A DNA stretch of 64,000 nt from Rhodocollybia butyracea (taxonomy: Eukaryota > Basidiomycota > Agaricomycetes > Agaricales > Omphalotaceae). Where the stretch lies: NCBI GenBank assembly GCA_015501585.1, contig JADNRY010000120.1, positions 121,851 through 185,850 on the forward strand. The letters are read 5' to 3'. Every line of letters starts with the position of its first letter. Position 1 is the first letter of the stretch. The position numbers were made by a program, and so were the translations under genes. This document shows positions 10,698 through 22,669 of this stretch, in pieces. The notes below the pieces were generated by a model. The model did no database searches and was not told where the DNA came from. It saw nothing but the letters and a program-made list of their open reading frames with translations.

Positions 10698-11840
10698 CTA
10701 TTCCGGTAGCAAAATCAGTTCAGTTATCAAACATCTTATACTTAAGAGGCGTAAACCCACCCAATCTCGAAGCAAGCCAAGGATCAGGGGAAGACGTTCA
10801 GCATGTTCGCCAAGTGTAATTTCAGCAGTTAAACCATAATTGCCACCGCCTGAGTCCACTTGAGAATAAGTGAAGAAAATCCACGTATTACCGTCGGTGA
10901 GGGCACCTCTCGTGCATTTTTTACTGCAGAATAACAAGAGGAATATGGTCACATCACCTGAGCAAATAAACCAAACGCATACCCTTCCTGTTGACACGTC
11001 GCAGCAGCAGCCAAAACGACCTGCGCGATATTATCTCGCATGGAAGCAAGATTCTTCGCCTCGAAGATGTTTGATTGTCGTTTTTCAGTAATACTCTCTC
11101 TTTCGAGGATTGAAATTGGGTCACAGAGCATCGCATCTGGTGGGCGTACAATGAGATATAGCAAGAGTAAGAAGACGATTCGCTCACTTGAATATTCTTT
11201 GGGATATTTAGCAACAAGGTAATCCATGACCCCACCATACGAATGAATTCCATCGAATGTTGTTTTGGTTTTCATTACAGTGTAGTCGGGAATGACGGTC
11301 ACAGCTTCAGTTTCGTCGCTATGCGTGGAAGCTAAATGCAACAGAACGAGATCAGTTAGCATCCGAGAAGCCATCTCGTTCTAAATATGACCTTTCCATT
11401 ACATTAATCAGGGAAGAGGACGCACTACTTGGGGGACGTGGCTGAGAATGATAGAAATCATGGTTTGTGTGTTCTCAAAAGACAAAAAACTGTTTGTCTT
11501 CGCAAACAACCCATGCTCGGCTGCGCTAACTTTTCCGTCTTCTTTCCATTCCAGATTTTGAAAAAAGATTTTCGCTCGGTTTAAGTCGTCCTTGGTGGCG
11601 CTGGAAAATGAGGTAGGCTACGATGAAATCAGCGCTGGGACACACACGAGCAATGGTTGTTCCGCGCACCTGTGCTGCAGTGACTCTGAGCTTCTGTAAT
11701 ATCCGTCTAAAGTCTTCGAGGAGAGGTTTCGTTCCTTCATCGTTTTCGTCTAAGCCTTCCGTGAAGGTGAAGAGGGCACCTGTAATGTTGGTGACGTCTG
11801 GGGTTGAGAGATCTGAGAGCTTTCGTTTTTGAGGAGGCAT
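10698..11840 (-). CDS. Unrecognised protein with PD-(D/E)XK nuclease-like features (4 exons)
   Basis: Minus-strand exons 11840-11670, 11590-11429, 11380-10983 and 10923-10698 join in frame to 957 nt, 318 residues, starting MPPQKRKLSDLSTPDV (a basic KRK near the N-terminus). The joints use GTGCGC, GTAGTG and GTATGC donors. The central to C-terminal part reads CDPISILERES...FEAKNLASMRDNIAQVVLAAA...RGALTDGNTWIFFTYS. An upstream Asp, an E-A-K triad, a downstream Gln and an LTDG-W-F strand recall the REase-like fold of Crinkler/RHS-type fungal proteins. That is an inference from pattern, not a database match. The third exon could contain an extra 51-nt intron (GTGAGC...CACCAG) that leaves the frame unchanged. 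Nothing indicates inactivation. Confidence 0.6.
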
Positions 11841-11930
11841 AGGCGAGAAATAAGATGTAAAGGGTAAGAGGCAGGTAAAGGCGAGAGCTAAGAGGCAAAT
11901 AATTCCGTGGCAAGCTGGCTGTCTTACAGC

Positions 11931-11991
11931 TGTTTTAAAAACCCTAGGCCGCCCCGCAAAAAAGTTGAGTTGGATGCCGGGCATGTGATGA
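11931..11991 (-). repeat. Inverted repeat arm, left
   Basis: About 61-71 bp reading (minus strand) TCATCACATGCCCGGCA ... TTTTTAAAACAGCTGTAAGAC recurs in plus orientation at 12503-12574, with roughly 60 of 71 positions identical by eye. It lies in the promoter of the nuclease-like gene. Confidence 0.7.
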
Positions 11992-12502
11992 GGCCGGCAT
12001 ATCAATGATGTCACAATCCGACGCTTTGTGTTCTCGACTGACCTAGCATTATCTATCTGTTGACCCAACTAATCTGACCATAAATATGGTTTACTGCTAA
12101 GTATACGTATCTGGATCCCCCCTACGGGAGCACCTGCTGGCAACTCTTTCCTTGAGCATGTCAAACTCTGAGCTCAGTCAGCCTAAGTGTCAGCAACTCG
12201 AAGAAAAGAGGAAACAGTGTACCTGTATCTTAAGAGAACGGATGTCCAAAGAGCCCTAACTTTCTAGATCTTAATGTGCAATTCTGTTTTTCAATGACTG
12301 TCACTCTACTAAACTCTAGAGCGCACCTCAGACAGTGCTTAAAAGGCATAAATATCCATTATTACTACAGTAATGATACAAATTATCAGCCACAATAACC
12401 TACAAGGACCCAACGTATCTAAACAGAGACTAAGAGAAGTTACATTGGACTACAACGCGACAATCGACGCGACGCGACGACACGACAATGCGTGTTGCCG
12501 AG

Positions 12503-12574
12503 TTCATCACATGCCCGGCACCAAACTTAACTTTTTCGTAAGGCGGCCTACGGTTTTTAAAACAGCTGTAAGAC
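12503..12574 (+). repeat. Inverted repeat arm, right
   Basis: Plus-strand partner of the arm at 11931-11991, about 510 bp away. No target duplication or transposase was found, so the nature of the pair is open. Between the arms (11992-12502) I see no gene. Confidence 0.7.
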
Positions 12575-12729
12575 CTCTTAAGAGTAAGTTGAATAGGCGC
12601 TTAAGAATCCCGGCGATGCCGACTCTGCCGCCTTCTTATTCTAGCGTGAACCGCTGGAGCTGGTCCTTGGCTAGCAGGTGCATGGAGATACTGTCTGATG
12701 TTGTATCGTGGCGATTCAAGGAAAGGCAT

Positions 12730-15240
12730 AGGAATAAGGGCCCTCCGGGTAGCAAAAGAGAGCCCCTCGCTTGTTCAGCCAGAGGCTGATCTTAATTGTG
12801 TTCCCGTGCGTACCTATAGGTCTTGTACACCAACTGGATCAACTCAAGTTCTATAAACGGGGAGAAAGGACAAGTGTATATTCTATAAGGCCACAATTTG
12901 GCTACAGCTATGACAATTAAGTGATACACATTAAAGTACGGATGCAGGCTCGGCATACACAACGGTATCGTTAAAAATACACGTTTTGAAGAAAACAGAT
13001 TAAAATGCGTTACTTGAACGAACCACAGGAAGACTTTTCCATATCCTCATACAACGTCCGCTCATCTATGAGAAACTGCGTTAAATCAACGGCAGCAGCT
13101 TCGGAACCATGCTCCCCGTTCCCATCCACTCCAACTCATTAAGCGCATCGTTCTTCGTTACCGCAGGTGGAGTAACACCGATAGGCACAAAATTCGACTC
13201 TTCAGAGGGGTATCGCCACTCAATGGAGTTAACGAACCTTCTCGGACCCCGATACAACCACTTGTACTCGAACCCCGTCTTGCGTACGCACTCGCGTGTT
13301 GTCCGAGGGCTTCAAGGGCTTTGCGTATGTGGAGGTCACGGTAGAGACGTTGGTTAGCTCGGCGTGGCGGTGTTGGTAAAGTGGATTAGGGAAGCGACTG
13401 CGGGTTTGGGTGCGGGTTTTGGGAGATGGGGGAGGTGAAGAGGGAGACACCGGGATTCGAGGATGACCGCTAGTTCGAAGGGGGTCGGAGGTGCGTGAGA
13501 TACAGGGGTGAGCACTATATCACAAAAATGTTCAGATTTGCTGCTAGTAACACTTACGAATTAGTTGAGTACTTACCTGTAGGGATAGGTAATACCGGAG
13601 AGTTCGACCGAAAATGGGAGATACAGGGCTGCTGCCATTGTTGAAAGTTTGAAACTACTAGATCCTTCGAACTTCTTCTCCTTGGCCTCTTTCTTTCTTT
13701 TTCTCTTCTTACCAGTGAATTTAGGAACTTCGTATTCGTTTGGCAGGTACTGCTGCTGCGGGTGCTGGGTAGTTCCGGTCGATGATGTATCATGCCACTG
13801 CGCTGTGGATGATGGAGAATCAGGTGTTGTTCGAGGCTGAGCGGGGGTTATTAACCCGGAGAGAGGAATTTGAACGGGGTGTAGCCAATTGGGGGCTGAG
13901 CGCTGTTGGATTTGATGTCGGTGAGGTCGCAGGAAAAAATGCGGGTGAAGATGTGGTAGGCGCGTCTCTGTGAATCTGCGTTGGAGAGATTGACTCCCGT
14001 GTGGAACCTCTAGGACTTGTACCAGTGGGCGTAGATGAAGGTGTAGACGTCAAAGGCGACAGCGTGGAGAATGAGAATCGGAGGATATAGAGCGTGCCAA
14101 CTTCGATTTCAATTTCATACACGTGAGCGAAGGAGTCGTTGAACGGATCTAGTGCGATGATGAAGAAGAGGCATTGGAAGACCTTCGTCTGGCCAAAGAA
14201 ACTGCGGACAAAGCGGAAGATGGGATCGATGTTCGTTGAGAAGAGGAGACGAGTGACGATGGAGATGTATGTTGAGATGAGGGGAGGTGTCCAGCCGAGG
14301 GCGATTGGCGATGAAGAGAGGAAAGGTGAATGTGATGTTGCTGTGTTCCGTAGTGATACGTCAATGGAGACGGTGTCAGCGGCTGTGAAGGTGTGGGCGA
14401 GCTGACCATGCGATTGCATTCGGAGTTCTGGTTTCCATTCGGCATGGATATCGACACACGGAGAAACGATGAGGGCAGAGGTGCATAGACGTTTGACAGC
14501 TGCGATGAACCGGTACTGCCGTGCTGAGGTTAATGTGCTGATTGCATTGTGGTGACGGATACAAGACTTCTTGTCCAGAGGGATGGGTTATTCAGTAGAC
14601 ACTGAACGGCTTCAGGATCTCGTGAAGCGTATAGAGGATAATTTTGGGAAGATAGTCAGTTTGTCGCAGCACCTGGCAGCGCCATTTTCTGGAGATTGTC
14701 GCGTCTGTGGTTGATCTGAGAGAAAGTACTCAGGTCTTTTATCGCACCGGGATGCAGAAGAGAGGTTGGTTCTTGTCCGAAGACATTTGCTGCACTAAAG
14801 ATCAAGTGAAAGGAAGACCACGCATTGTCGAGTAAAACACAATGGACCGTCAGCCAAAGCCAAAGGTAACCGTGTCCTTTGTTCTGCTATGATATATGTT
14901 AGTGGAGTTTCTGAGTTACAAGCGCAGATACTCGCCTTGCAATCCATCTATTTTCTCCTTCTATCGGTGAAAACTTTGAGCGAGAGAATGTACAAAGCCT
15001 CGTACAAAGCCTGCTTGATAAGCGCCCACATGTGCTACCGGCCCGGCTTGACTGTGCCTCTTTCCGACCTCCATCGAGCGCCATCTCTTGCTCTTCAAGT
15101 TCCCAACCCTACTGCCCATCTCCAGACCTGCGCGCAAATATGGAACCTTCCAAAGACCATCTTTTGCTCGAATCAGTTTCAAACTCGACGAATCTGTCGA
15201 AAGCATTGCAAAATGCGCAGTATAGTATCCAAGGAAAAAA
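12730..15240 (-). pseudogene. Ser/Pro-rich repeat-gene family, copy A
   Basis: This is one of six main copies (A-F) of an unrecognised family, all on the minus strand. From its 5' side it has a GC-AG-type first intron (GCGAGT near 14935), Pro/Ser-rich segments with SPIALGWTPPL, a segment reading PFNDSFAHVYEIEIEVGTLYILRF (13820-14419 is open for 199 residues), a KRKRK-type basic cluster near 13690, and a decayed C-terminal coiled-coil segment near 13230-13380. The 3' flank (GGGGAGAAAGGACAAGTGTAT at 12859) is shared with the other copies. Frames are broken between segments. Function unknown. Confidence 0.6.
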
Positions 15241-15904
15241 TAGTAAGTATCTCATCTCAATTGCTGAAACAGAAATCGGCTCTCCTTGCCACATACGCTT
15301 CTCCAGCTGCCGAACCCGCCAAATAAATCGCAAAAACCATTCAGTGGAAACTTGAAGCTTGAAGAGTTTAGATCCTGTTTATGAGGTGGTTGTTGCTGGG
15401 GACACATAGTCAGGACTTGGTCAGGACGGGAGACGGTGGAGGAAATCAGCGTCAATGATGGTTTCCGCGCAGGCCACTGTGAGCTGATACGGTTAAGAAA
15501 GCGAAATTCGATGGCATCATGGGGCACTTTGTTTGGCCGATCAGAGGCTCCTACAGGATAGAACTAATCAAAAAATAACTAGAAATATTATGGCGGGAGC
15601 GTCGAGACCCATCGGGCGAGATATGCTCAGGAGGTTGTCGATGCATGTACAAATGCACTTACTGCGTTACCTGATAGAGACAACCGACAACGAAGGAATC
15701 ATCCCTTGTACTTGTTGTTCCGCATCCATCATTCCGCACACCAACACGTTTGGCAGATTGGGGATTGAGCCGGTACTAGGTAGGTGGCCGAAAAATCCAC
15801 ATCTAGTGTTTATGAATTGCCTTTTTCTCCGAACAATATATGATCGTACTCTCCTCATGTGAGGCAGAGTACCCGGCAACAGCAACATGTAACACACTAC
15901 AGCA
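15241..15904. other. Intergenic, no gene recognised
   Basis: Several short open frames exist on both strands but none shows a domain, splice pattern or repeat that supports it. Confidence 0.4.
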
Positions 15905-16129
15905 TGTAAGTATGGCACATACTCACACGTGCTCTCGCACTGCCACTGTCCGTATATACTTCGATTCGTACTTTAGACCACCATCCCAGATAACCTCGTA
16001 TAACGACTACTACCATCGCGTATTCTCCTGTTGCCTGAAGCCTAGCTTCGCCTCTAGAATATAACGTGGTCCTGTCAATGCGTGCATCCGTTCGTTAGTG
16101 TTCTGTTGGGACTGAACGACAGCCTTTCA
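15905..16129. mobile_element. Solo LTR (225 bp), second copy
   Basis: It is homologous to 5428-5639, with the same ends TGTAAGTATGG...GACAGCCTTTCA and the same internal ATATAACGTGGTCCTGTCAA. It is flanked by CAGCA on both sides (15900-15904 and 16130-16134), a perfect 5-bp target duplication different from that of the first copy. Confidence 0.8.
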
Positions 16130-17497
16130 CAGCAACACAAGTCTGGAAGTTTTGCATTGGTCTAGGAATTGGAATCTATCCAGAAACCTTCACTATCCAC
16201 ATTGAATTACTAGAACTGCCAACAATATCGTAATCTCTAGACCCGGCGTTCAGCTCTTGGACCGTCCGGTAACTCATGATCCCCACGCCCACAGCAAGAC
16301 GAACTTAGCATATTCTAATCTCTGGAGCCGGCCTTCAACTCTTGACCGTGCCGTGTAATTGGGCTGCTATGTCTCCAACAAATAGAACATCGTCGATATC
16401 CTGATGAAACCACTGCATAGGACTTTACACAAATAGTAGGTCAAACTGTCAAGCCTCCGCGTCGATGCCAGGCAAAGGGGGTATCTGCATGTACCAGATT
16501 TATTCTTCACGGTGTATCGTGGACCACTTAACCTAACAGTTCGTGTTTAGTAATTTCCCCTGAAATATATTCAAAATCTACTATATCCGTGCAATTGAAG
16601 TCCTGGCCCAGCGTTTAGATGCCAAGCAATCCTTGGGATTTCACTTCCAGAAACTTGTTAAGGTCGGCTGGCGCTGTAAGCTCATCTAATATATATTCAC
16701 TACATTTGTGACGTTCGAGTGCATGAGTACACAAGTATAAGCTTTAGTACTAAGGCCATTCAAGTGCGAATATGGCCCTTGGGATGGGTCATATTCTTGT
16801 CACGAATGGCGAGTGTACTCGAATACCCATTCGTGCCCACCTCTAGACCATACTACTAAGTTGGACAGGAAAGGCTTCGGAACAAATCAAGGGCCAGGTG
16901 AAAGGCAAGCCCAAACTCCAATAGTGCAATTGATAGGAGTACTAGTTGGCAGGTTGCCACCGGGAGAGGATCTTGATTTGAGGAAAGGCGTGTCTGTGGG
17001 TGACGGTAGCCTCTGTAAATTGGAGCTTGGAAGTTCCAGGAAAAGAGCTGTATAGCATTTGGATAGCCATCCTTATATGAACTCTCGACTGGCTCTCGTA
17101 TACGGCTCGAAACAATCAAACCACTCAAATACATCCAGACTGGCAATGAAGGAATCCTAAGGGTAGGATCAAGGGCACTGATTTAGTAACCAGTATCCAA
17201 ATATGGCTAGGGTCCTGGGTTGTTCATTGTCGGACCCAACTAATCAAGGTACACGCGATAGACTCCAGTGCCATACAGGTAAGGACTGTTAAACAGATGT
17301 GACGTTGCCGCAGATACAGTGGTAGATCAATAACTGGATTGAGAAGCTTCTGGAGTATAAAATCCTTCAACCAGTGGGCTCTATGTCCCCCAACGAGCCC
17401 GGTCTTGTACACATCTCCAGTACCATATTAGTCTAACGTATACCTGAGCAGGCCTCAGCTACAGTCTTTGACCAAAAAAACCCCTACGAAAAAAAAC
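16130..17497. other. Long stretch without a recognisable gene
   Basis: No protein domain, RNA gene or transposon end recognised. Short local similarities (for example CTCTAGACCCGGCGTTCAGCT near 16240 and CTCTGGAGCCGGCCTTCAACT near 16320) suggest an old local duplication. Confidence 0.4.
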
Positions 17498-17916
17498 ATG
17501 CGCCCTACTCTCATTCTCGCCGCTACCGCTTTCGCCATCCTGAGCCCTGTCAGATCTTGGGAGGTCTCATTCTATTCCGATGCGCACTGTGCCGCCAATG
17601 CAGAAATTGGCGTGGCATCCGGAGACGCAACTGCTACTCCCCAGGGTGTCGTCCGCATCACGCGTGCACCAAATTCCAGATGCTTGCATTTTGACACAGC
17701 GTTTCCTGCAAACTGCAGGTATGTAGATTGTTCGAGGCTTTGAGCATTTTTGAACTTGTACTAAACATTATTAGATTTCAACTCACTCGTGGGAACATTA
17801 GGCAGTCTTGGAGCGGCCCAGTGGTTTCTGGACATAGGATAGAGAACCACCCGTTCGATACATTTTCTTACAGCTGCCAGGGGGTGGCCCCGGCCCCAGC
17901 CGCCGTGAACCCATGA
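17498..17916 (+). CDS. Small secreted protein (2 exons)
   Basis: Exons 17498-17718 and 17775-17916 (intron GTATGT...TTATTAG) encode 120 residues. The N-terminus MRPTLILAATAFAILSPVRS is a typical signal peptide, with cleavage predicted near the Ser-Trp junction. The mature protein WEVSFYSDAHCAANAEIG... has four cysteines and a Thr/Ala/Gly-rich middle, and ends in an Ala/Pro tail. This matches the general look of fungal small secreted proteins, a class without a defined biochemical role. The start at 17498 was chosen because it begins the hydrophobic signal; an upstream TTG-led extension has no ATG. It appears intact. Confidence 0.75.
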
Positions 17917-18249
17917 TATCAGGTTGGTGTGCTGGTTGGAGGTCTTAACAAGTTGTCCAATCTTTGTAGTACTACACATTATCATTGCCTTGTTGTTATC
18001 TCCCTAGCTTCTACCATTAACAATTGAACATGGCATTGGTGCATGTTAGAGTCATTGACTTGTGGCTACTTGAACAAATAGGGATAATTCTTTTGAACCC
18101 CCATGTTGTGAAACAGCCCTTGACAACCCACTTGTTGTCACATATGGTCACCGATAGTCATGGGGGATCTGCACCATAACCAAAACATACAACTTATATG
18201 CAGGTATGCATTGAAGGCAGTAGGAAATCAACTGCACCAGTCCTTTCCC
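17917..18249. other. Intergenic, no gene recognised
   Basis: 3' flank of the secreted protein gene running into family copy B. Nothing else recognised. Confidence 0.35.
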
Positions 18250-20090
18250 CAACATTTGAAGGAAAATATACCAGGAAGTATAAGCCATTACTCGAACGAA
18301 CCACAAGAATACCTTTTGATCGCGACACCTAAGTATCTCTATCCTCATCGAACATCGGCTCATCGATGAGAAACCGTGTAAAATCAACGACAACAGCATC
18401 ATCGCTTGGATTCCAGAATCGTGCTCTCCCATTCCCACCCACCCCAACTCATCAAGCGCATCGAATCCTTCGAATCCATCCTACCGCGCACTCCGTGGAC
18501 GTGGCCCTGACCCTGACTCCTTCGACGGCTCTTTCCTCGTTACCAAATGCGTAGGAGCACCGATTTCTCGGATGAGTGTCGCCATTCATTAGAATTAACA
18601 AACCTCTCCAAATCCTCCGATACGTGTTCGCAAACCCGAGCTCGCACACGACCTCGTGTGCGCATTCTTGGGCTTCGCAGGTGCATTGTTCATTTTGGAG
18701 GCATTGATTAGCGAGCATTTGGTGTGTGTGGCAGGTGTTGGCAGAGTGGATTAGGGATGCTGCTGTGCGGGGTGAATGAGCGGCGGGACTGGGCACTATA
18801 TAGAGCTTGTTTTGGTCAATTTCAGGTATGGAAGAACTACCACTAGGAATCCGACAAGAAGGCGTAGAGGAAGGCGTATATGACAAAAGCGACGAAGCGC
18901 ACGGAGAATGAGAATTAGAGGACATGAAGCGTGTCCTCTTGGATTTCGTATGCGTGGGCGAAGGAGTTGAACGCTTCTGGGACGATGACGATGGAGACGG
19001 TTGTTAAGAAAGGGGACCGGTGATGAAACCGACGGAGAACCAGGAACGAGAGGTGTCCAGCCGAGCACGATTGGCGATGACGAATGGAAGGGAGATATTG
19101 AGGTGTTCGTACCAGTAGTAGTAGCGTTTCCAGAGGTATCAGATCCACCGACGCCACCGTGCATTATGCAAGGGAGAATTAAATGTAAGTCTTTGGGGCT
19201 GCGGGCAAGGTAATGATACTGGTGTGAATACGAATGAGGACAGGAATGGGTAATGGTGTATTCGGTGGAATGGGCAGGATGTTTACACGATCGGATTCCG
19301 ACATCTGTTGCTGTGGCGTTGATATCGAAGCAGGGAATACAGGAAGTGATGAGGGCAGAGGCACATAGATATTTGACAACTGTAACGAGGTACTGGTACT
19401 GCCATGCTGAGGAATGTGCTGCAACGGATGTGGCGGATTGCTACACGACTGTTGTGGCGAGTACAAGATCCGTCGAGGAATGTTAAGGAGTACCTGAGTA
19501 CCGACGTGAGTCGGTAGAGTAGATTGCCACGGCTGTGGTTGGCCTGGGAATTGGGAGAGAAAGTACTGTGATTATCGCGCCAGGATGCAAAAGGGACCTT
19601 TGATTCTTTCCCAAAGCCATGTTGTGCACCAAAGATCAAGTTGAAAAAAGGCCACTACGAACCATGACCATGACTTGGGCCTGGGGTCCATTGTTGAAGT
19701 AAACCACGATGGATTGTCGGCCAAAGCAAAAGGCACCTTGTCCTTTGTTCTGCTATAATCCACGTTAGAATTCCAGAGATACGAGCGAAGCCCCTACTTG
19801 CCTTGAAATCCGATTTCGTTCCTCCATTCAACCTCCTTTGTTTGCCATGAAAACCTGAAAGAAAAAAAAATTGAATAAGCGCGCACTTCTGCGGCCCGGT
19901 TTATTGTGTCGAGCTCCCGTGCTCTTCAACTTCCCAACCTATTGCTTTTCGCCTTCTTTGAACTTGTGCGCCGATATTTAATCTTCATAGTGTCGACTGT
20001 TGCTCGAAATTGGTCTCAAACTCGACAAATCTGTCAAAAGCACCGCAGAATCTTTGTGGCCAAGAGCGAGAAGATTCCATGAAACAACCA
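18250..20090 (-). pseudogene. Ser/Pro-rich repeat-gene family, copy B (internal deletion)
   Basis: The 5' part keeps the family's first intron with a GCAAGT donor (rc near 19800) and a QHGSTSTSLQLSN/YVPLPSSLPVFPASI segment (19179-19466). The middle Ser-rich part (SSNSHSPCASSLLSYTPSST, 18452-18925) then jumps directly to the C-terminal coiled-coil segment AASLIHSANTCHTHQMLANQ. The basic KRKRK segment and the preceding intron are therefore missing compared with copies D and E. Frames are interrupted, so it is probably a non-functional copy. Confidence 0.6.
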
Positions 20091-20446
20091 TGAAATCTTA
20101 CCTGACCGCTCGTAACTTTTCTAAATTATGATATTAAGAGAAGCACAGTTAGCTATTAGAGATTGCGACACAGATACATCAGACCGACCGATGCCTTCGG
20201 CGAACACCAGAAGAGCCGCACTTCAAAAATTTGCAGACCTTCAAACTAAGCTCTACTTCTAGGTTTTCCCCACTACTGCTACCTCCACTACCTCTACCTT
20301 TACTGACCTTGTATCCTGGTGTTTTGGCTATTGTGGAAGGTCTGAGTGTGGTTTTCCGTGAGTTCCCTACGTATCAACTGACGTTAGCCCAGGATGACTC
20401 GGATCAAGAAAAGCAGCAGCACCAGGATGGTTATCCGACTTGCCAA

Positions 20447-21989
20447 TCATAAAGTCCCTGTTAAACTCGTCCAAAAGTTCGTCCATTCGCCTTGCATCCC
20501 CAACCATAGTTTTTTCACTGCACGAGACCATTTATCCTCTTTATCATATGCATCATCTAGGGCTTCGGGTCGGCCCCAAGTGCCTTTAAAGCCTTTGTGG
20601 GCTGGCGGGCCTTCGCTTATACCACCATACATGGTGTACTCTTCTTGAGCTTTCACCCCAAGATGGGTCATAGCCCATAGAGCTAACAAGGCATATATAT
20701 AAGAAACAGAAGGAAAACCAGATCCTGAAGTATTGAAGTACTTACGCGCTTTTGCCGCCCACCCAAAACATTTCGCCTCGGCACACTCTCGCGGTCCAGT
20801 CATCGTGAAAACATGCCTATCTCGACGATTTCTCCGATCTGGTTTGGGTGTGCCTTTGTATTCTATTTTCACGGTACCTGGGGCTAGCTTGAAGATCGAG
20901 AAGAGCAGGCGCTCTAGGAGTGTGGAGAAGCCTGTGTCGATCGCTGGCGGGCCGGGTAGTTGAGGTAGTTCTTGACCTGTTTCAACATCAAGGAAGGCCA
21001 CGACGACTATGATAGGTCCCTGGATGTATGAGGTAGGCATTAGTCGTAGTAGCAAATGCAGGAAAACAGATTTGATTGAAAGCAACACTTACTGCTGACC
21101 ATGACCCTGATGACCCGACGGGTATTTGCAGAGGAGCAGAATGGGCAGAATGTGGAGAAGGATTGAGAGAAGCCTCAGGAGAAGTATGCGGAGAAGTATG
21201 CGGAGAGGAATGGGCAGAAGAATCGAGACGATGGACCGGCTGGATATCTTCCGATTTATCACTCATAAAGTACTCGTTAAACTCGTTCAAAAGCGTGTCC
21301 CATTCTGTTTGTCTGTCTCCCTCTGTTGCAGCAGGTCGGCCCAAGTGCCTCTGAAGCCTTTGTGGGATGGCGGGCCTTCGCTCATGCCAACATACAGCTT
21401 GCCCATGGCTCCGGTTCTCTTCCCATTGCTATTGATATAAACTAGCAAAGTATATATAAGGAACAACAGGGAAACCATATCCAGAAGCAAGTACTTACCC
21501 ATTCTTGCGGCCCACCCAAAACATGGATTCGCCTCAGGACACTTTAGCGATCCATTTGGCATTACTAGCGATCCACTCATTATGAGAAAAACCCAGTCCT
21601 GGCCCTTAGGATCATGGCTCAGGTGCTTCAGAGGTTGATATAAACCATCCCAATGGATGTTCACGGGTCGCGACTCGAAGAGATTTTTCCGAAGGACACC
21701 GTTGAAGCTTCCGTGGTTAATTTTCTCGTTGGTGGGTATTATTTTCCCCGTTTTTCCATCAACGAAGTTCGCGAGGACTTTAACTTGATCTTGGCTGTAT
21801 AAAGAGGTTTCATCGATAATCTTCATGTAGGTATTAGCTATTGTAGCAAAAACAGCTACTTGAAGCAACACTTACCTGCAATGATGATAGGAATGTCCCG
21901 AATGTCCCGGCCGGTGTTGGTAGAGGGTAAACGGTTAGTATGAAGCTAGTGATAAGCGTAAAGAGAAGACTCGGAGGAGTGAAGCGCAT
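20447..21989 (-). CDS. Secreted protein with duplicated module (frameshift in the first module)
   Basis: Exons 21989-21876, 21820-21499, 21441-21093, 21019-20756 and 20682-20447 chain together. The N-terminus MRFTPPSLLFTLITSFILTV is a signal peptide. Two homologous modules follow. Each has a VKVLANFVDGKTG / IIVVVAFLDVETG start, a C-x-EA-x-CFGWAA motif, an intron at the same place after it, and a SEGPPxHKGFxGTWGRP end. A Ser/His/Pro-rich linker (HSSPHTSPHTSPEASLNPSP) joins them. In module 1 the G-run before CCGACC has one G fewer than in module 2, which shifts the frame and gives an early stop at 21287. Downstream, the other frame continues in register into module 2. So either the gene is mutated, or two tandem genes have fused. 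The family is not recognised. Confidence 0.6.
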
Positions 21990-22669
21990 TTTCAAGAATT
22001 GTGAGGAGTAGTATTGCAACGAAGACAGATTGGCCAGCAAGTTGTATTCGAGGGAGGAGGGACTGAACCGGCAGAACGGAACATTTCCATCTGCGTTGCT
22101 TGTTATAAAGGGCGCCGCCAATAGATCTAATATCGTAAGTAGGTTGATCGTAGGGCTGATTGATCCAAAGGAGACTTGTACAGATAGTGCAAGCGGCTGC
22201 TTGGCAGACTGCAGTGCTTGGCAAAGTGGGCTAGAGTGTGGAGGCAGAGGTCTGCAGCAGCCTGCAGCATACGAGTAAACTACAAGCAGCTGTGACACCG
22301 TGACACCGTCGGTTTTTCCAGGACCTTCCTGGACTAACCAGTGGTTTTTATACGCTGAGTCTGGACTCTGTTGTATTTTGAGAAGGGAAAAATGGTTGGT
22401 CGTGCGTGATTGCATCAAAGATCAGCGTGAATTTATATAAATCAAGTTTCAACACAGACACAGCCTGACACAGCCAGCCCTATTAGCCAGCCAAAGCCAG
22501 CCCCGTACAAAGTCGCAGAAGGAAGTTGCAGATAGTTGCAGAGCCGATGAACCTCTGGAGCGGGCCCGCAGGTGTGTGAAGATACGTACTGTTTGATATC
22601 GTCTCATCAAAGGTATATCTCCTACCGGCTGTCAGGGTCTGCAGTACTTTTTGTGGTAACAAGGTCCTC
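21990..22669. other. Promoter side of the duplicated-module gene, no gene
   Basis: On the minus strand a TATAAC element lies about 110 bp upstream of the start. A short CAGCCAGCC-type tract is at 22464-22505. No coding sequence recognised. Confidence 0.35.

Noticed and set aside
11526..12068. 180-codon minus-strand frame as a separate gene
   Set aside because: The real start is the ATG at 11840; upstream codons cover the promoter and the inverted repeat. The frame past 11670 is an unspliced intron of the 10698-11840 gene.
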